NCBI GenBank assembly: GCA_046331625.1
Contig: JAXLQL010000009.1
Span: 62,001 to 126,000 of the forward strand
Source of the DNA: JAXLQL01 sp046331625
GTDB lineage: Bacteria > Acidobacteriota > Terriglobia > Bryobacterales > Bryobacteraceae
Direction: 5' to 3'
DNA length: 64,000 nt
Shown: one piece after another, positions 51,513 to 59,618 of the stretch
How the letters are laid out: each line of letters opens with the position of its first letter
Numbering within the stretch: the stretch's first letter is position 1
Notes under the pieces: generated by a model
Told to the model about the DNA's origin: nothing
Databases searched by the model: none
What the model saw: only the letters and a program-made list of their open reading frames with translations
Position numbers and translations under genes: made by a program

Positions 51513-53621
51513 ATGTGGAAGCCCCTGCAGGCGTTGCTCGATAGTCCGAACGGCGAGACGCGGCGACCGCTCATCGGCGCGAATTTCGAGAGCAATGTGC
51601 GCGGCCTCTACATCGTGGGTGACCTGGCGGGCGCGCCGGTGGTGAAGCTCGCCATGGCGCAGGGGCACGACGTCGCGGTTCACATTGCGGGCTTGGCCGA
51701 TGCGCGATCGGATCGCACGGAAACGGTGGACAAGGACGCGTTCGATGTGATCGTGGTGGGCGCGGGTGCGGCTGGGTTGAACGCGGCGCTCGAATTGCGC
51801 GATCGCGGCCTGCGCGTGATGGTGCTCGAAAAGAACAAGGTCGCGAGCACGATCGAGGATTTTCCTGAAGGCAAGTGGGTCTACGCCGAACCCGAGAGCG
51901 CGCCTGCGAAAGGAAAGCTGTGGCTCGAGGGCGCACCGAAGGAAGACCTGCTCGGGCGTTGGCACGCGATCGTCCGCGACGACAAGCTCGACGTGCGAAC
52001 CATGGAGGGCCTCGAGAAGCTCGAGCGTGACGGCGACCATTTCCGCGTGCGCACCGGCAAGGCGACCTACGCGGCGCGGCGCGTCATCCTGGCCACCGGG
52101 CAGCGCGGCAATCCGCGCACGCTCGGCGTTCCCGGCGAAGACGGCATGCGCGTGTATCACCGCTTGTACAGTCCCGGGCACTATGAGGGCGAGCAAATTC
52201 TCGTGGTGGGTGGCGGCAACAGCGCCGTGGAAGCTGCGCTGGCGCTCGCGGAGAAGAATCGCGTGACGCTCTCGTATCGCGGGCGCGAGTTCGGGCGGCT
52301 TTTCCGAGAGAACGCGCGACGGCTCGAAGCGGCTCGGGCGGCGGGCAAGATCGAAGTGGTGACGGAGTCGAGCGTACAGTCCTTCGGCGAAGATACCTGC
52401 GTGCTCGAAGCGCGCGGCAAGCGCGAGGAACGCCGCTTCTCGCACGCGTTCGTGCTGATCGGCGCGGAACTGCCCGCGGGGTTTCTACGCTCCCTCGGGA
52501 TTCGGCTCGAGAACGAGTGGAACTGGCAGCGGTGGATGATGCTCGCGATTTCGTTCGCCATCGCTTATACGATCTACGGCGTGAAGCGTGGCGCGGGAGC
52601 GGAGTTCTGGCCATACACAGGATGGGGCTACAAGTATTTTTCCTTCGGCGGACGCCCGCCGGGCTTCTGGTACACGGCGCTCTATACGGTGGTGGTGACG
52701 GTGTTCGGGCTGCAGGCGATGAAGCGCTGGGGGCTCGACAAGAAGGGCAATTTCCAGATTCTGCGCTATTCGAGCCTCATCGGCTTCCAATGGATCTTCT
52801 TCTTCCTGATTCCGGAGTTTCTGTTTCAAACAATTGTTCGGTCGCCCGTGTTGGGAGAACTGGGCAAGGATCCGAACTTCGCCAACAACGCCTGGCGCTC
52901 CTACGGGCTGATCTACGCGTGGCCGTTGTTCTTCACCACATTCTTCGGATCTCCGCATCGCATCTGGGAAGTATGGGGCGTACTACTGAGCTTCGTGATT
53001 CTGCCGATTCTCGCGCTGTTTCACGGCAAGCGATATTGCTCGTGGATCTGCGGCTGCGGCGGACTCGCCGAAACTCTAGGCGACCGTTGGCGGCACCTCG
53101 CGCCCAAGGGCAGGCAGAGTATCCGCTGGGAATGGATGAACGGCGCTGTGCTGGCAGCGGCTGCACTGATCACGGTGGGGATCCTATTGGGCGACCTCGT
53201 CCCGAAGCTTCGCCAACCCGCCGGACTCGGGGGCCAATGGTACGGCGTGATCGTCGACGTGTGGTTGGTCGGGATCATTCCGGTGACGCTGTATCCGTTC
53301 TTCGGCGGCAAGGTATGGTGCCGCTTCTGGTGTCCGCTGGCGAAGCTGATGGAGATCTACAGCCGCGTGTTCACGCGATTCCGCGCCAGCCGCTTCGCCA
53401 TTCACTCGAACGAGAAGTGCATCTCGTGCGGCGAGTGCTCGCGCAACTGCCAGGTGGGAATCAACGTGATGCAGTTCGCCATGAAGCAGCAGGTGCTCCA
53501 CAACGGCAACAGCTCATGCATCGGGTGCGGCATCTGCGTTACGGTGTGTCCGATGCAGGTGCTCTCGTTCCAGCCGCAGAGCAGTCAGAAGCTAGTGCAG
53601 ATACAGCATTCGCCGGCCTAG
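51513..53621 (+). CDS. FAD/NAD(P) oxidoreductase fused to a membrane 4Fe-4S electron-transfer module (702 aa)
   Basis: Multi-domain redox protein. Residues 1-60 resemble the C-terminal flap of a thioredoxin-reductase-like enzyme (NVRGLYIVGDLAGAPVVKLAMAQG). A complete FAD/NAD(P) oxidoreductase follows (VDKDAFDVIVVGAGAAGLNAALELRDRG, ILATGQRGNPRTLGVPGEDG, ILVVGGGNSAVEAALALAEKNRVTL). From about 340 on there are several transmembrane helices and a NapH/NosR-like part with CSWICGCGG and CRFWCPLAKL. The end has two ferredoxin clusters: CISCGECSRNCQVGI and CIGCGICVTVCPM. The layout predicts electron flow from NAD(P)H through flavin and Fe-S across or along the membrane. The partner is unknown. Convergent with the TonB receptor (4-nt overlap). 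Confidence 0.88.
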   Translation: MWKPLQALLDSPNGETRRPLIGANFESNVRGLYIVGDLAGAPVVKLAMAQGHDVAVHIAGLADARSDRTETVDKDAFDVIVVGAGAAGLNAALELRDRGLRVMVLEKNKVASTIEDFPEGKWVYAEPESAPAKGKLWLEGAPKEDLLGRWHAIVRDDKLDVRTMEGLEKLERDGDHFRVRTGKATYAARRVILATGQRGNPRTLGVPGEDGMRVYHRLYSPGHYEGEQILVVGGGNSAVEAALALAEKNRVTLSYRGREFGRLFRENARRLEAARAAGKIEVVTESSVQSFGEDTCVLEARGKREERRFSHAFVLIGAELPAGFLRSLGIRLENEWNWQRWMMLAISFAIAYTIYGVKRGAGAEFWPYTGWGYKYFSFGGRPPGFWYTALYTVVVTVFGLQAMKRWGLDKKGNFQILRYSSLIGFQWIFFFLIPEFLFQTIVRSPVLGELGKDPNFANNAWRSYGLIYAWPLFFTTFFGSPHRIWEVWGVLLSFVILPILALFHGKRYCSWICGCGGLAETLGDRWRHLAPKGRQSIRWEWMNGAVLAAAALITVGILLGDLVPKLRQPAGLGGQWYGVIVDVWLVGIIPVTLYPFFGGKVWCRFWCPLAKLMEIYSRVFTRFRASRFAIHSNEKCISCGECSRNCQVGINVMQFAMKQQVLHNGNSSCIGCGICVTVCPMQVLSFQPQSSQKLVQIQHSPA

Positions 53622-56500
53622 AACGTCAGGCGGATCTGCAACTCGAGACGCCGGTTGTTCGCGCTCTCGGAAAAAATCGGATTGCCCGAAGCCGCAGGCT
53701 GGTTGGCCTGTCCGAACAGTGGCGAGGCCAGGTTCCCGATGATCGGCCCGGGATTGTTGTGATTGGTGAGATTGCGCACCTGCAGTGAAGCAGTGAGCCC
53801 ATACTTGCGGCTAGCGGCGGCATCCGGCTTGGTGGAGGAAGCCGTGGGGAACGGCGCGCCGGAAGCGTTGCCTTGCTGGGCGGCTCCACCGGATGCACTC
53901 ACCGGCGCCGGAGCATGCCGCTCTGAGGACCCGAACGTGAACGTGCGGCTGATGCGCAGATTGAGCATCACTTGTCCTGGACCACGTCCGAAATTGCGCG
54001 CGAGGATCGCCTCGCCCGGCTTCGGCGCGAGATCCAGCAGCCCATACGCGGTCTGGACAACACCTGGACCCAGCGCGCTGGCAAGGCCTGGGCGCACATT
54101 GAAAATCGTGTCGCCGTAGAGATTGCCGCCGGTGATGATGTTGAACGGCGGACCCGAACTCGCGCTAAACAGCGGGTTCAAGCGGACGCCGTACTTCAAG
54201 TTGATGCTGCCGGCGAGCGTGCCACGATGGCGGATATCGGTGGAGGCCGGTCCATATTCGCCGGCGAAGCTGTACGGGTTCGCGGGAAAGGTGCTGAGCC
54301 CGTCCGTGTCGCTGCGCGCGCGGCCGTAGCCGTAGGTTCCGGTGAGTGAGATGTTCTTGGTGGCTTTCGTCGAGAGATTGAGTAGCAACTGGTTCTGCTT
54401 GTAGGTGCCCGAGGATTCATACTGTACCACCATGCCCGGCCGCGTGAACGGATAAACGCCATTCAGCGGCGCATTGAGATCGCGTGAGCGGAAGACATGC
54501 GAGCCTCGCGTGTTCGCGTATGTGATGGCGATGGTGGTGTTCGCTGGAAGCTGCCGCTCGAGACTCACCGCTGTTTGGAAGAACGAAGGGGCCTGAAGAG
54601 TTGCGCTGAGTTGTTGGATCGTGCCCGTGCTGCCAGCAAACATAAGATTGGGCGCCGGCGCGAGCGTGAAGAAGTCCGGCCGGTCAACCACGATTTGCCG
54701 TTGCGTGAGGCCATTGAAGCGTCTGGCAGTGAGTACATTGCCCAACGCGAAGCGGTCATAGAAGAGTCCGCTCCCGGCGCGGATCACGGTCTTTGCTCGA
54801 GCGGAACGGCGCGGTGCCCACGCCAAGCCAAATCGAGGGCCCAGATTGGCCCGCGCTGAAATGTTGTTCTGCGTTTCCACGCGGAGCCCGAGACTAAGCG
54901 TGAGATTCGGTTTCGCGCGCCAGTCATCGGCAAAAAACAATCCGAGGTCAGTTTGATTTCCGGAGATCGACGGATCGCCCGTGTTCTGCGTGAACTGCGA
55001 AGCGCCGCCGCCCAGTGAGCGGATCCGGTCCGGCGGGAAGCCCAGTTGCTGGAGCAGCAATGTGCGGCGATACCGCTCGATCGAAGTGATGGGCGCGCTC
55101 GCCCCGATCACGTTGCCCAGCGCATCAAGAGCCGGACCTTCACCGCCGGCAAACGTGAAAGTGCCTGCGTAGTTCTGTGGCGCGATGTCGGTGGCGGTGG
55201 CAACCCGCAACCGCAGGCCCGCGCGGATGGTATGCGCTCGATGCACGCGCGTGGTGATGTTCTGCAACTCGTAGTTGTTTTGCAGATTGCGCGATTGACC
55301 GATCGGATTGCCGCCGGCCTGGAACGCTCCCGCCACATCGATCGCCGCGCCTGGCGTATTCGCGCGCGCGGTGTTGACCGGCCGGAAGTATTGGAAGCGC
55401 GTCTCGTTGATCGTATTCGCGCCAAGCACCTGCGTATCGCTTACCTGCGCGGTCTGGGTCGTGAGGTCATAGTGGTAACCGCGCGATGACAGGTTCAAGC
55501 TGCCCGTGCCGGCGTTGCGAACAATATCGCGTGAGTATGTGTATCGCACGCTCAATGTGTTGTTGGCGCTGACCTGGTAATCCACCCTCGGCGTGATCAC
55601 GGTCCTGCGCAGTTGCGCTACTGGCGTGGCCGTGAATGGCGTAACGCGCAATTGCGCATCGAGCACCACGCCGTTGACCGCGTTCCCGTTATCCACCCAC
55701 TCGCGCACGGCGTTGAGCGCGAAAGACGACTTCTTGCTGAGGGATCCGCTGATGCCCTCGCGCAACTCGTGCAGCCGGAATGGCGCTTTCTGAGCGGCGT
55801 AAGGGTTGCGGGAGTTAAGCGCATCGTTGGCGATGTTGTAGCCGAGGTCGCCGTGGAAACTGCCCGTGCCCGGCTTGGTGAGAATCTCGATGCGGCCGAA
55901 GCCGAGCTTGTCATACTCGGGCGAAAACGGATTCTGGTTGATCCGAATCTCACGGATCGAGCCCTTCGGCGGAATCTGGCCGCCGCTGAATCCGTCGATG
56001 TAGATGCCACCGCCACTGGGTCCAGCCGCGGGTCCAGCCAATGCAGCGAGGTCGGCTGCCAAGTCATCGGCGTTGTCAGAGAGTGCGTCGAGGTCGGCGC
56101 CTTTGATCACGGTCGCGCTCGCGTTTGCGGCGGCTTCGGTGCTCACTCCCGCTGTCTTGTCCTCCACCGTCACCTGCTGCTTTTCGGCTACCACGCTCAG
56201 AACAAGATCCACGGTCTTTGTCGCAGTGCCGAGACTGACTTTCACCGGAGCAGCCATGGCAAGCTGCGGCGCACTGGCTGCGAGCGTGTATTCACCGGGT
56301 GCCAATTTCGCGAACGAGTATGTCCCATCCGGACCGGCTTCAGCGCTACGCGTCACCCCGCGCGGACCTTTCAGGGCGACCTGCGCGCCCGGCACCACAG
56401 CGCCACCGGGATCGCTCACTGTGCCCCGAAGGCTCGCCTGCTGGGCTTGCGCAGCAGTGGCCAGGAATCCGAGGCTCACTGCGGCGGCGAGCACACGCAT
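53618..56500 (-). CDS. Oar-like TonB-dependent receptor (about 960 aa)
   Basis: Outer-membrane receptor with signal peptide (MRVLAAAVSLGFLATAAQAQ), CarboxypepD_reg domain (QASLRGTVSDPGGAVVPGAQVAL), plug region (ASATVIKGADLDALSDNADDLAADLAALAG, GFGRIEILTKPGTGSFHGDLGY) and a long beta-barrel ending LELQIRLTF. A Ser/Gly/Ala-rich loop near 860 (GAAQQGNASGAPFPTAS) is unusual. A TTG at 56533 preceded by GGAGGAAG 8 nt upstream is a good alternative start and would lengthen the signal peptide by 11 residues. No SusD-like or TonB-box partner is adjacent. The frame is intact. Confidence 0.9.
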   Translation of the reverse strand: MRVLAAAVSLGFLATAAQAQQASLRGTVSDPGGAVVPGAQVALKGPRGVTRSAEAGPDGTYSFAKLAPGEYTLAASAPQLAMAAPVKVSLGTATKTVDLVLSVVAEKQQVTVEDKTAGVSTEAAANASATVIKGADLDALSDNADDLAADLAALAGPAAGPSGGGIYIDGFSGGQIPPKGSIREIRINQNPFSPEYDKLGFGRIEILTKPGTGSFHGDLGYNIANDALNSRNPYAAQKAPFRLHELREGISGSLSKKSSFALNAVREWVDNGNAVNGVVLDAQLRVTPFTATPVAQLRRTVITPRVDYQVSANNTLSVRYTYSRDIVRNAGTGSLNLSSRGYHYDLTTQTAQVSDTQVLGANTINETRFQYFRPVNTARANTPGAAIDVAGAFQAGGNPIGQSRNLQNNYELQNITTRVHRAHTIRAGLRLRVATATDIAPQNYAGTFTFAGGEGPALDALGNVIGASAPITSIERYRRTLLLQQLGFPPDRIRSLGGGASQFTQNTGDPSISGNQTDLGLFFADDWRAKPNLTLSLGLRVETQNNISARANLGPRFGLAWAPRRSARAKTVIRAGSGLFYDRFALGNVLTARRFNGLTQRQIVVDRPDFFTLAPAPNLMFAGSTGTIQQLSATLQAPSFFQTAVSLERQLPANTTIAITYANTRGSHVFRSRDLNAPLNGVYPFTRPGMVVQYESSGTYKQNQLLLNLSTKATKNISLTGTYGYGRARSDTDGLSTFPANPYSFAGEYGPASTDIRHRGTLAGSINLKYGVRLNPLFSASSGPPFNIITGGNLYGDTIFNVRPGLASALGPGVVQTAYGLLDLAPKPGEAILARNFGRGPGQVMLNLRISRTFTFGSSERHAPAPVSASGGAAQQGNASGAPFPTASSTKPDAAASRKYGLTASLQVRNLTNHNNPGPIIGNLASPLFGQANQPAASGNPIFSESANNRRLELQIRLTF

Positions 56501-56626
56501 CCAAACGAAACTCAGCGGACTCAGGAATGACAAGCGGGGAACTTCCTCCAGGGTAGCGGACACCGAACAGGAATCGGCGGAATCGACACCCGCGAGGTTA
56601 CCGGCGACGCGCATCTGCCACCCTGT

Positions 56627-57424
56627 TTACCAAAGTTCGGCGGGCGGCTTGCGAATGGCCCGGAAGGCTTCGGCGAAACGCACGCCACACATGTCGCCCC
56701 AAACCGATCGTTGCGTCACGGCCTTTTCCGTTCCGTGCGACATCTCGATCGGCTCCGATCCTTTCAAACTCAGCGTCGATACCACGGGTGAGCTGTCGGT
56801 CAGCAGAGCGTCGAGACTGTCGAGCATGGCCGCATAGGAGCGAACGTAAGGCGAAATGTCGACGTAAGTGTCGGGTTGAAAATCGTGCGTCTGGTGCGGA
56901 CTCGCGCTCCCCGCAAGAATCACACGCGGAGACGGCACCACGCGGGCGAGGTAGCCGTGCGGGAACATGATGCCGTCTTTGGCGGCGCGAGCGATGTTCG
57001 CGTGGTCGGTCCAATAATCGGATTCCGACATGATGATGGCGATATCCGGCCGCACTTCGTCCACGATCCGCGCGATACGCAGCTTCAAATCGTGGTCCAC
57101 CGGGACGTGATGATATTTGTAGCCGAGCAGGATCTTCTCGAAGCCGAATTCCTTCGCGATGCGCTCCACGCCTGCTGCTACCTTCTTCTCTCGACCCTGC
57201 GCCGGCGGCCAGTTTGACCAGTCGCTCACGGCCTGCACCAGCACTACGCGCAGGCCATCGTGAACGGCCTTCAGGATCACGCCTCCGGCAATCGCTTCGC
57301 AGTCATCCATATGCGAACCCACCACGAGCAGCGTCTTGCGCTTGGCGATCGCTTGCTGCGCTCCGGCGGCCCAAGGCGAGGCGGCCGCACCGCAGTAGCG
57401 AATCATCTGACGGCGACTGAGCAT
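56627..57424 (-). CDS. PIG-L-family deacetylase with Tat-like signal (265 aa)
   Basis: Zinc deacetylase of the PIG-L/LmbE family. The metal-binding motif is HMDDCEAIAGG (usually H-P-D-D-E), with Met in place of Pro and an inserted Cys; the second His is in the SDYWTDHANIARAA stretch. Later conserved segments: VRPDIAIIMSESDYW and THDFQPDTYVDISPYV. The N-terminus reads MLSRRQMIRYCGAAASPWAAG, a twin-arginine-type signal, so it probably acts outside the cytoplasm. Substrate (N-acetyl sugar or peptide) unknown. The 5' end is 215 bp from the RbfA-like gene, across a twin-hairpin element. Confidence 0.85.
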   Translation of the reverse strand: MLSRRQMIRYCGAAASPWAAGAQQAIAKRKTLLVVGSHMDDCEAIAGGVILKAVHDGLRVVLVQAVSDWSNWPPAQGREKKVAAGVERIAKEFGFEKILLGYKYHHVPVDHDLKLRIARIVDEVRPDIAIIMSESDYWTDHANIARAAKDGIMFPHGYLARVVPSPRVILAGSASPHQTHDFQPDTYVDISPYVRSYAAMLDSLDALLTDSSPVVSTLSLKGSEPIEMSHGTEKAVTQRSVWGDMCGVRFAEAFRAIRKPPAELW

Positions 57425-57542
57425 TGTCCGATTGTGTGGGAGCACCCGCAAGATGCGCAACCGTGCGATAATGGCGTTGTTCCACCCGCAAGGTGACGGA
57501 GAGTCCCATGTCTCCTATTGCACACCACCGCCGAGCCCGGTA

Positions 57543-57585
57543 ACGGGACCACAGGTCCCGTAGCGGACGAATACGTCCGCCCTAC
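57543..57585 (+). repeat. variant twin-hairpin REP-like element
   Basis: Two adjacent perfect hairpins: ACGGGACC-ACA-GGTCCCGT (57543-57561, 8-bp stem) and GCGGACG-AATA-CGTCCGC (57563-57580, 7-bp stem), then CCTAC. The architecture (8-bp then 7-bp stem, tail CC[CT]AC) is that of the other elements in this window, but the stem sequences differ. It lies 55 bp upstream of the RbfA-like/RtcB unit. Confidence 0.7.
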
Positions 57586-57639
57586 CAGGCAGCAACCCTT
57601 CCCCAAATTGGCCTCGGTATTCGTGTGCAAAGGGACATC

Positions 57640-58047
57640 TTGAAACACCACACCCGCGGCTCCCGCGAGCCGCTCGATTTCGATCCTGATTTCGACAACG
57701 ATCTGGATGAAGGCAGGCATGGCCCTGCACGACGCCAGATCGAACGCAAGACTCGGTTGTTCTGCGGTCAAGTGCAACGAGTCTTGAACCTCGCCCTCGC
57801 AGTTCGCTGCGCGGGCAACGGCCTTCCCGATGAATTGTTCGTCGAGGAAGTGATTCCAGCGCCCGATTGCGGCCGCCTTCTGCTCTATGTCGCGGTGCCT
57901 GCGAGCGCACCGGCCGCCGAGGTCATTCGCGAACTCGGCCGGATCACGCCGTACCTCCGTTCCGAGGTGGCGGCGGCCGTCAACCGCAAGCGCGCGCCGG
58001 AGCTGTGCTTCGTGCCGATCCAAGCCGAGGAGGATTCTCATGAGTGA
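57640..58047 (+). CDS. RbfA-like 30S-binding protein (135 aa)
   Basis: Resembles ribosome-binding factor A (KH-like fold, binds 16S rRNA in 30S maturation): the helix CGQVQRVLNLALAVRC, the strand ELFVEEVIPAPDCGRLLLYVAVP, then AAEVIRELGRITPYLRSEVAAAVNRKRAPELCFVPI, the last matching RbfA's 'IRSLLGKAMRLRIVPELTF' in order and spacing. The first 40 residues, with an Asp-rich segment (DFDPDFDNDLDEG), are not typical. The TTG start at 57640 is preferred to GTG 57625 because AAAGGGA lies just before it. It overlaps rtcB by 8 nt, so the two are coupled. The housekeeping RbfA would normally sit with infB or truB, so this is probably a specialised paralogue. Confidence 0.7.
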   Translation: MKHHTRGSREPLDFDPDFDNDLDEGRHGPARRQIERKTRLFCGQVQRVLNLALAVRCAGNGLPDELFVEEVIPAPDCGRLLLYVAVPASAPAAEVIRELGRITPYLRSEVAAAVNRKRAPELCFVPIQAEEDSHE

Positions 58048-59179
58048 ATCCTCACTGACTTCGGTCAAGACCTGGCTCGCCGCGCCGATGGGCCGCGACG
58101 TCACGCAGGCGATCGAATGCTTGCGGCGCGCGCCGGATGTGCGCCGAATCGCCGTGATGCCAGACGTGCATCTGGCGTCCGAGGTGTGCGTGGGCGTGGC
58201 GCTCGCCACCACGCACCTCATCTATCCACAAGCCGTGGGCGGCGACATCGGTTGTGGCATGCTGGCTGTGGCGCTTGACGTAGAAGGGGCCGCGCTCGAG
58301 CGCGGCTCCGTGGCGGACGCGATTCTGGCGGACCTCGCTTGCAGCATCCCCGCGCGCCGCCGCACTCGACAAAAGGCGCTCGCGCAACCGGACAACGTCG
58401 CGAACGCCGCGCTGAGCGACTCGGCACTCGAATCGATTCGCCGCAAGGAGGGCTTGCTCGAGTTCGGCACGGTGGGGAGTGGGAACCACTTCATCGAGCT
58501 CCAAGAAGACGAGCAAGGCCAACTTTGGATGATGGTGCATTGCGGATCGCGAGCGCTGGGTCCGGCGATCCGCGATCATCACCTGGCTCGCGGCGAGGCC
58601 GTGGGAAATCGCCTTCGCGCGCTGGACGCGAACTCGGATGCGGGCGCGGCGTACTTGCATGACGCGATGTTCGCTCGCCGCTTCGCCGATGCTTCGAGGA
58701 AAGCCATCGCTGCGGAAGTGGGCGCGGTGTTGGAGCGAAGGTTGGGCGCGCGCGTGCCTTGGGAAACGCTCATCACTACCGACCACAACCACGTGTCGCG
58801 CGAGCAGCACGGCGGCGTCGATTACTGGGTCCATCGAAAAGGCGCGATGCCGGCGCATGCGGGCGTGCCCGGTGTTCTTCCTGGATCGATGGGGACGCTC
58901 AGCTTCCATGTGGAAGGGCGCGGGTGCGAGGAGGCGCTGTGTTCGAGCGCTCATGGGGCGGGTCGAAGACTGAACCGCACCGAGGCGAGACGGCACGTGA
59001 CCGAGAAGGACTTCGCGCGGCAGATGGAAGGCGTGTGGTACGACACGCGACTCTCCGATTATTTGCGCGACGAGGCTCCGGCGGCGTACAAAGACATCCG
59101 CGCCGTGCTGCGCGCGCAAAAGCAGATGGTGAAGGTGACGCGCACGCTGCGGCCGTTGCTCAACTACAAGGGCGTTTGA
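58040..59179 (+). CDS. rtcB: RtcB-family RNA ligase (379 aa)
   Basis: GTP- and Mn-dependent ligase that joins 2',3'-cyclic phosphate or 3'-phosphate to 5'-OH RNA ends. Motifs in order: AVMPDVHLASEVCVG, VGGDIGCGM (metal-binding D69 and C72), GTVGSGNHFIELQ, MVHCGSRALG, TTDHNHVSREQHGG, HRKGAMPAHAG, PGSMGTLSFHVEG, and H305 in SSAHGAGRRLN, the His guanylylated during catalysis. It is shorter than the 408-480-residue archaeal and E. coli forms, closer to the RtcB2-like group. Translationally coupled to the RbfA-like gene (8-nt overlap); no PrfH or RtcR is adjacent. A truncated sigma factor follows 48 bp downstream. Confidence 0.92.
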   Translation: MSESSLTSVKTWLAAPMGRDVTQAIECLRRAPDVRRIAVMPDVHLASEVCVGVALATTHLIYPQAVGGDIGCGMLAVALDVEGAALERGSVADAILADLACSIPARRRTRQKALAQPDNVANAALSDSALESIRRKEGLLEFGTVGSGNHFIELQEDEQGQLWMMVHCGSRALGPAIRDHHLARGEAVGNRLRALDANSDAGAAYLHDAMFARRFADASRKAIAAEVGAVLERRLGARVPWETLITTDHNHVSREQHGGVDYWVHRKGAMPAHAGVPGVLPGSMGTLSFHVEGRGCEEALCSSAHGAGRRLNRTEARRHVTEKDFARQMEGVWYDTRLSDYLRDEAPAAYKDIRAVLRAQKQMVKVTRTLRPLLNYKGV

Positions 59180-59214
59180 AGTCCTGCAGACTCGGAGCCA
59201 GGCATCGAGGGCGA

Positions 59215-59220
59215 TACACT
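59215..59220 (+). promoter_or_regulatory. candidate -10 hexamer for the truncated sigma gene
   Basis: TACACT ends 7 nt before the ATG at 59228, with no ribosome binding site between; consistent with a separate leaderless start inside the rtcB-sigma gap. No clear -35. Confidence 0.3.
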
Positions 59221-59227
59221 GGCTCCG

Positions 59228-59578
59228 ATGGATGATCCGGTCCAAGTGTATCTTCGCGAAGTCGGCGCCGTCTCTCCGCTCACCAAGCAACAAGAAATCG
59301 ATCTCGCCCAGCACGTGTTGGCAAACGACCAACACGCGGAATCCGCGCGCAGAGCCTTGGTCGAGGCGAACCTTCCCTTAGTGGTCTCGATCGTGGCGCG
59401 CTACCCTCGCCGCCAGACTCATTTCTTGGATCTGGTTCAAAGAGGCAACGAGGGACTGCTGTACGCTATCGAGACACTTTCTGACCACCCGAATCAACTT
59501 TTTTCGGCCTATGCTGCTAATTGCGTGGAATCGGCAGTCGCAAAAGCAATTTCCGATTCAGAGCCATTCACTGAGTGA
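59228..59578 (+). CDS. truncated sigma-70-like protein, regions 1.2-2.2 only (116 aa)
   Basis: Begins DDPVQVYLREVGAVSPLTKQQEIDLAQ, sigma region 1.2, and continues ARRALVEANLPLVVSIVARYPRRQTHFLDLVQRGNEGLLYAIETL, regions 2.1-2.2 that bind the RNA polymerase beta' clamp. After that it degenerates: where sigma-70 has FSTYATWWIRQAI (region 2.3-2.4, melting Trp pair and -10 recognition), this protein has FSAYAANCVESAV, and it stops; domains 3 and 4 are missing. The frame is intact with its own start and stop, so it looks like a maintained core-binding mini-sigma and not a relic. Could compete with sigma factors or act as an adaptor. Co-directional with rtcB (48 bp) and with the downstream kinase (40 bp). 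Confidence 0.78.
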   Translation: MDDPVQVYLREVGAVSPLTKQQEIDLAQHVLANDQHAESARRALVEANLPLVVSIVARYPRRQTHFLDLVQRGNEGLLYAIETLSDHPNQLFSAYAANCVESAVAKAISDSEPFTE

Positions 59579-59618
59579 ACGCCGGTGATCCGCCACCCCG
59601 AGGCGCGATACTGCATAT

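Noticed and set aside
58052..59335. 427-codon minus-strand open frame over rtcB.
   Set aside because: Antisense to RtcB motifs; Arg/His-rich composition typical of a shadow frame.
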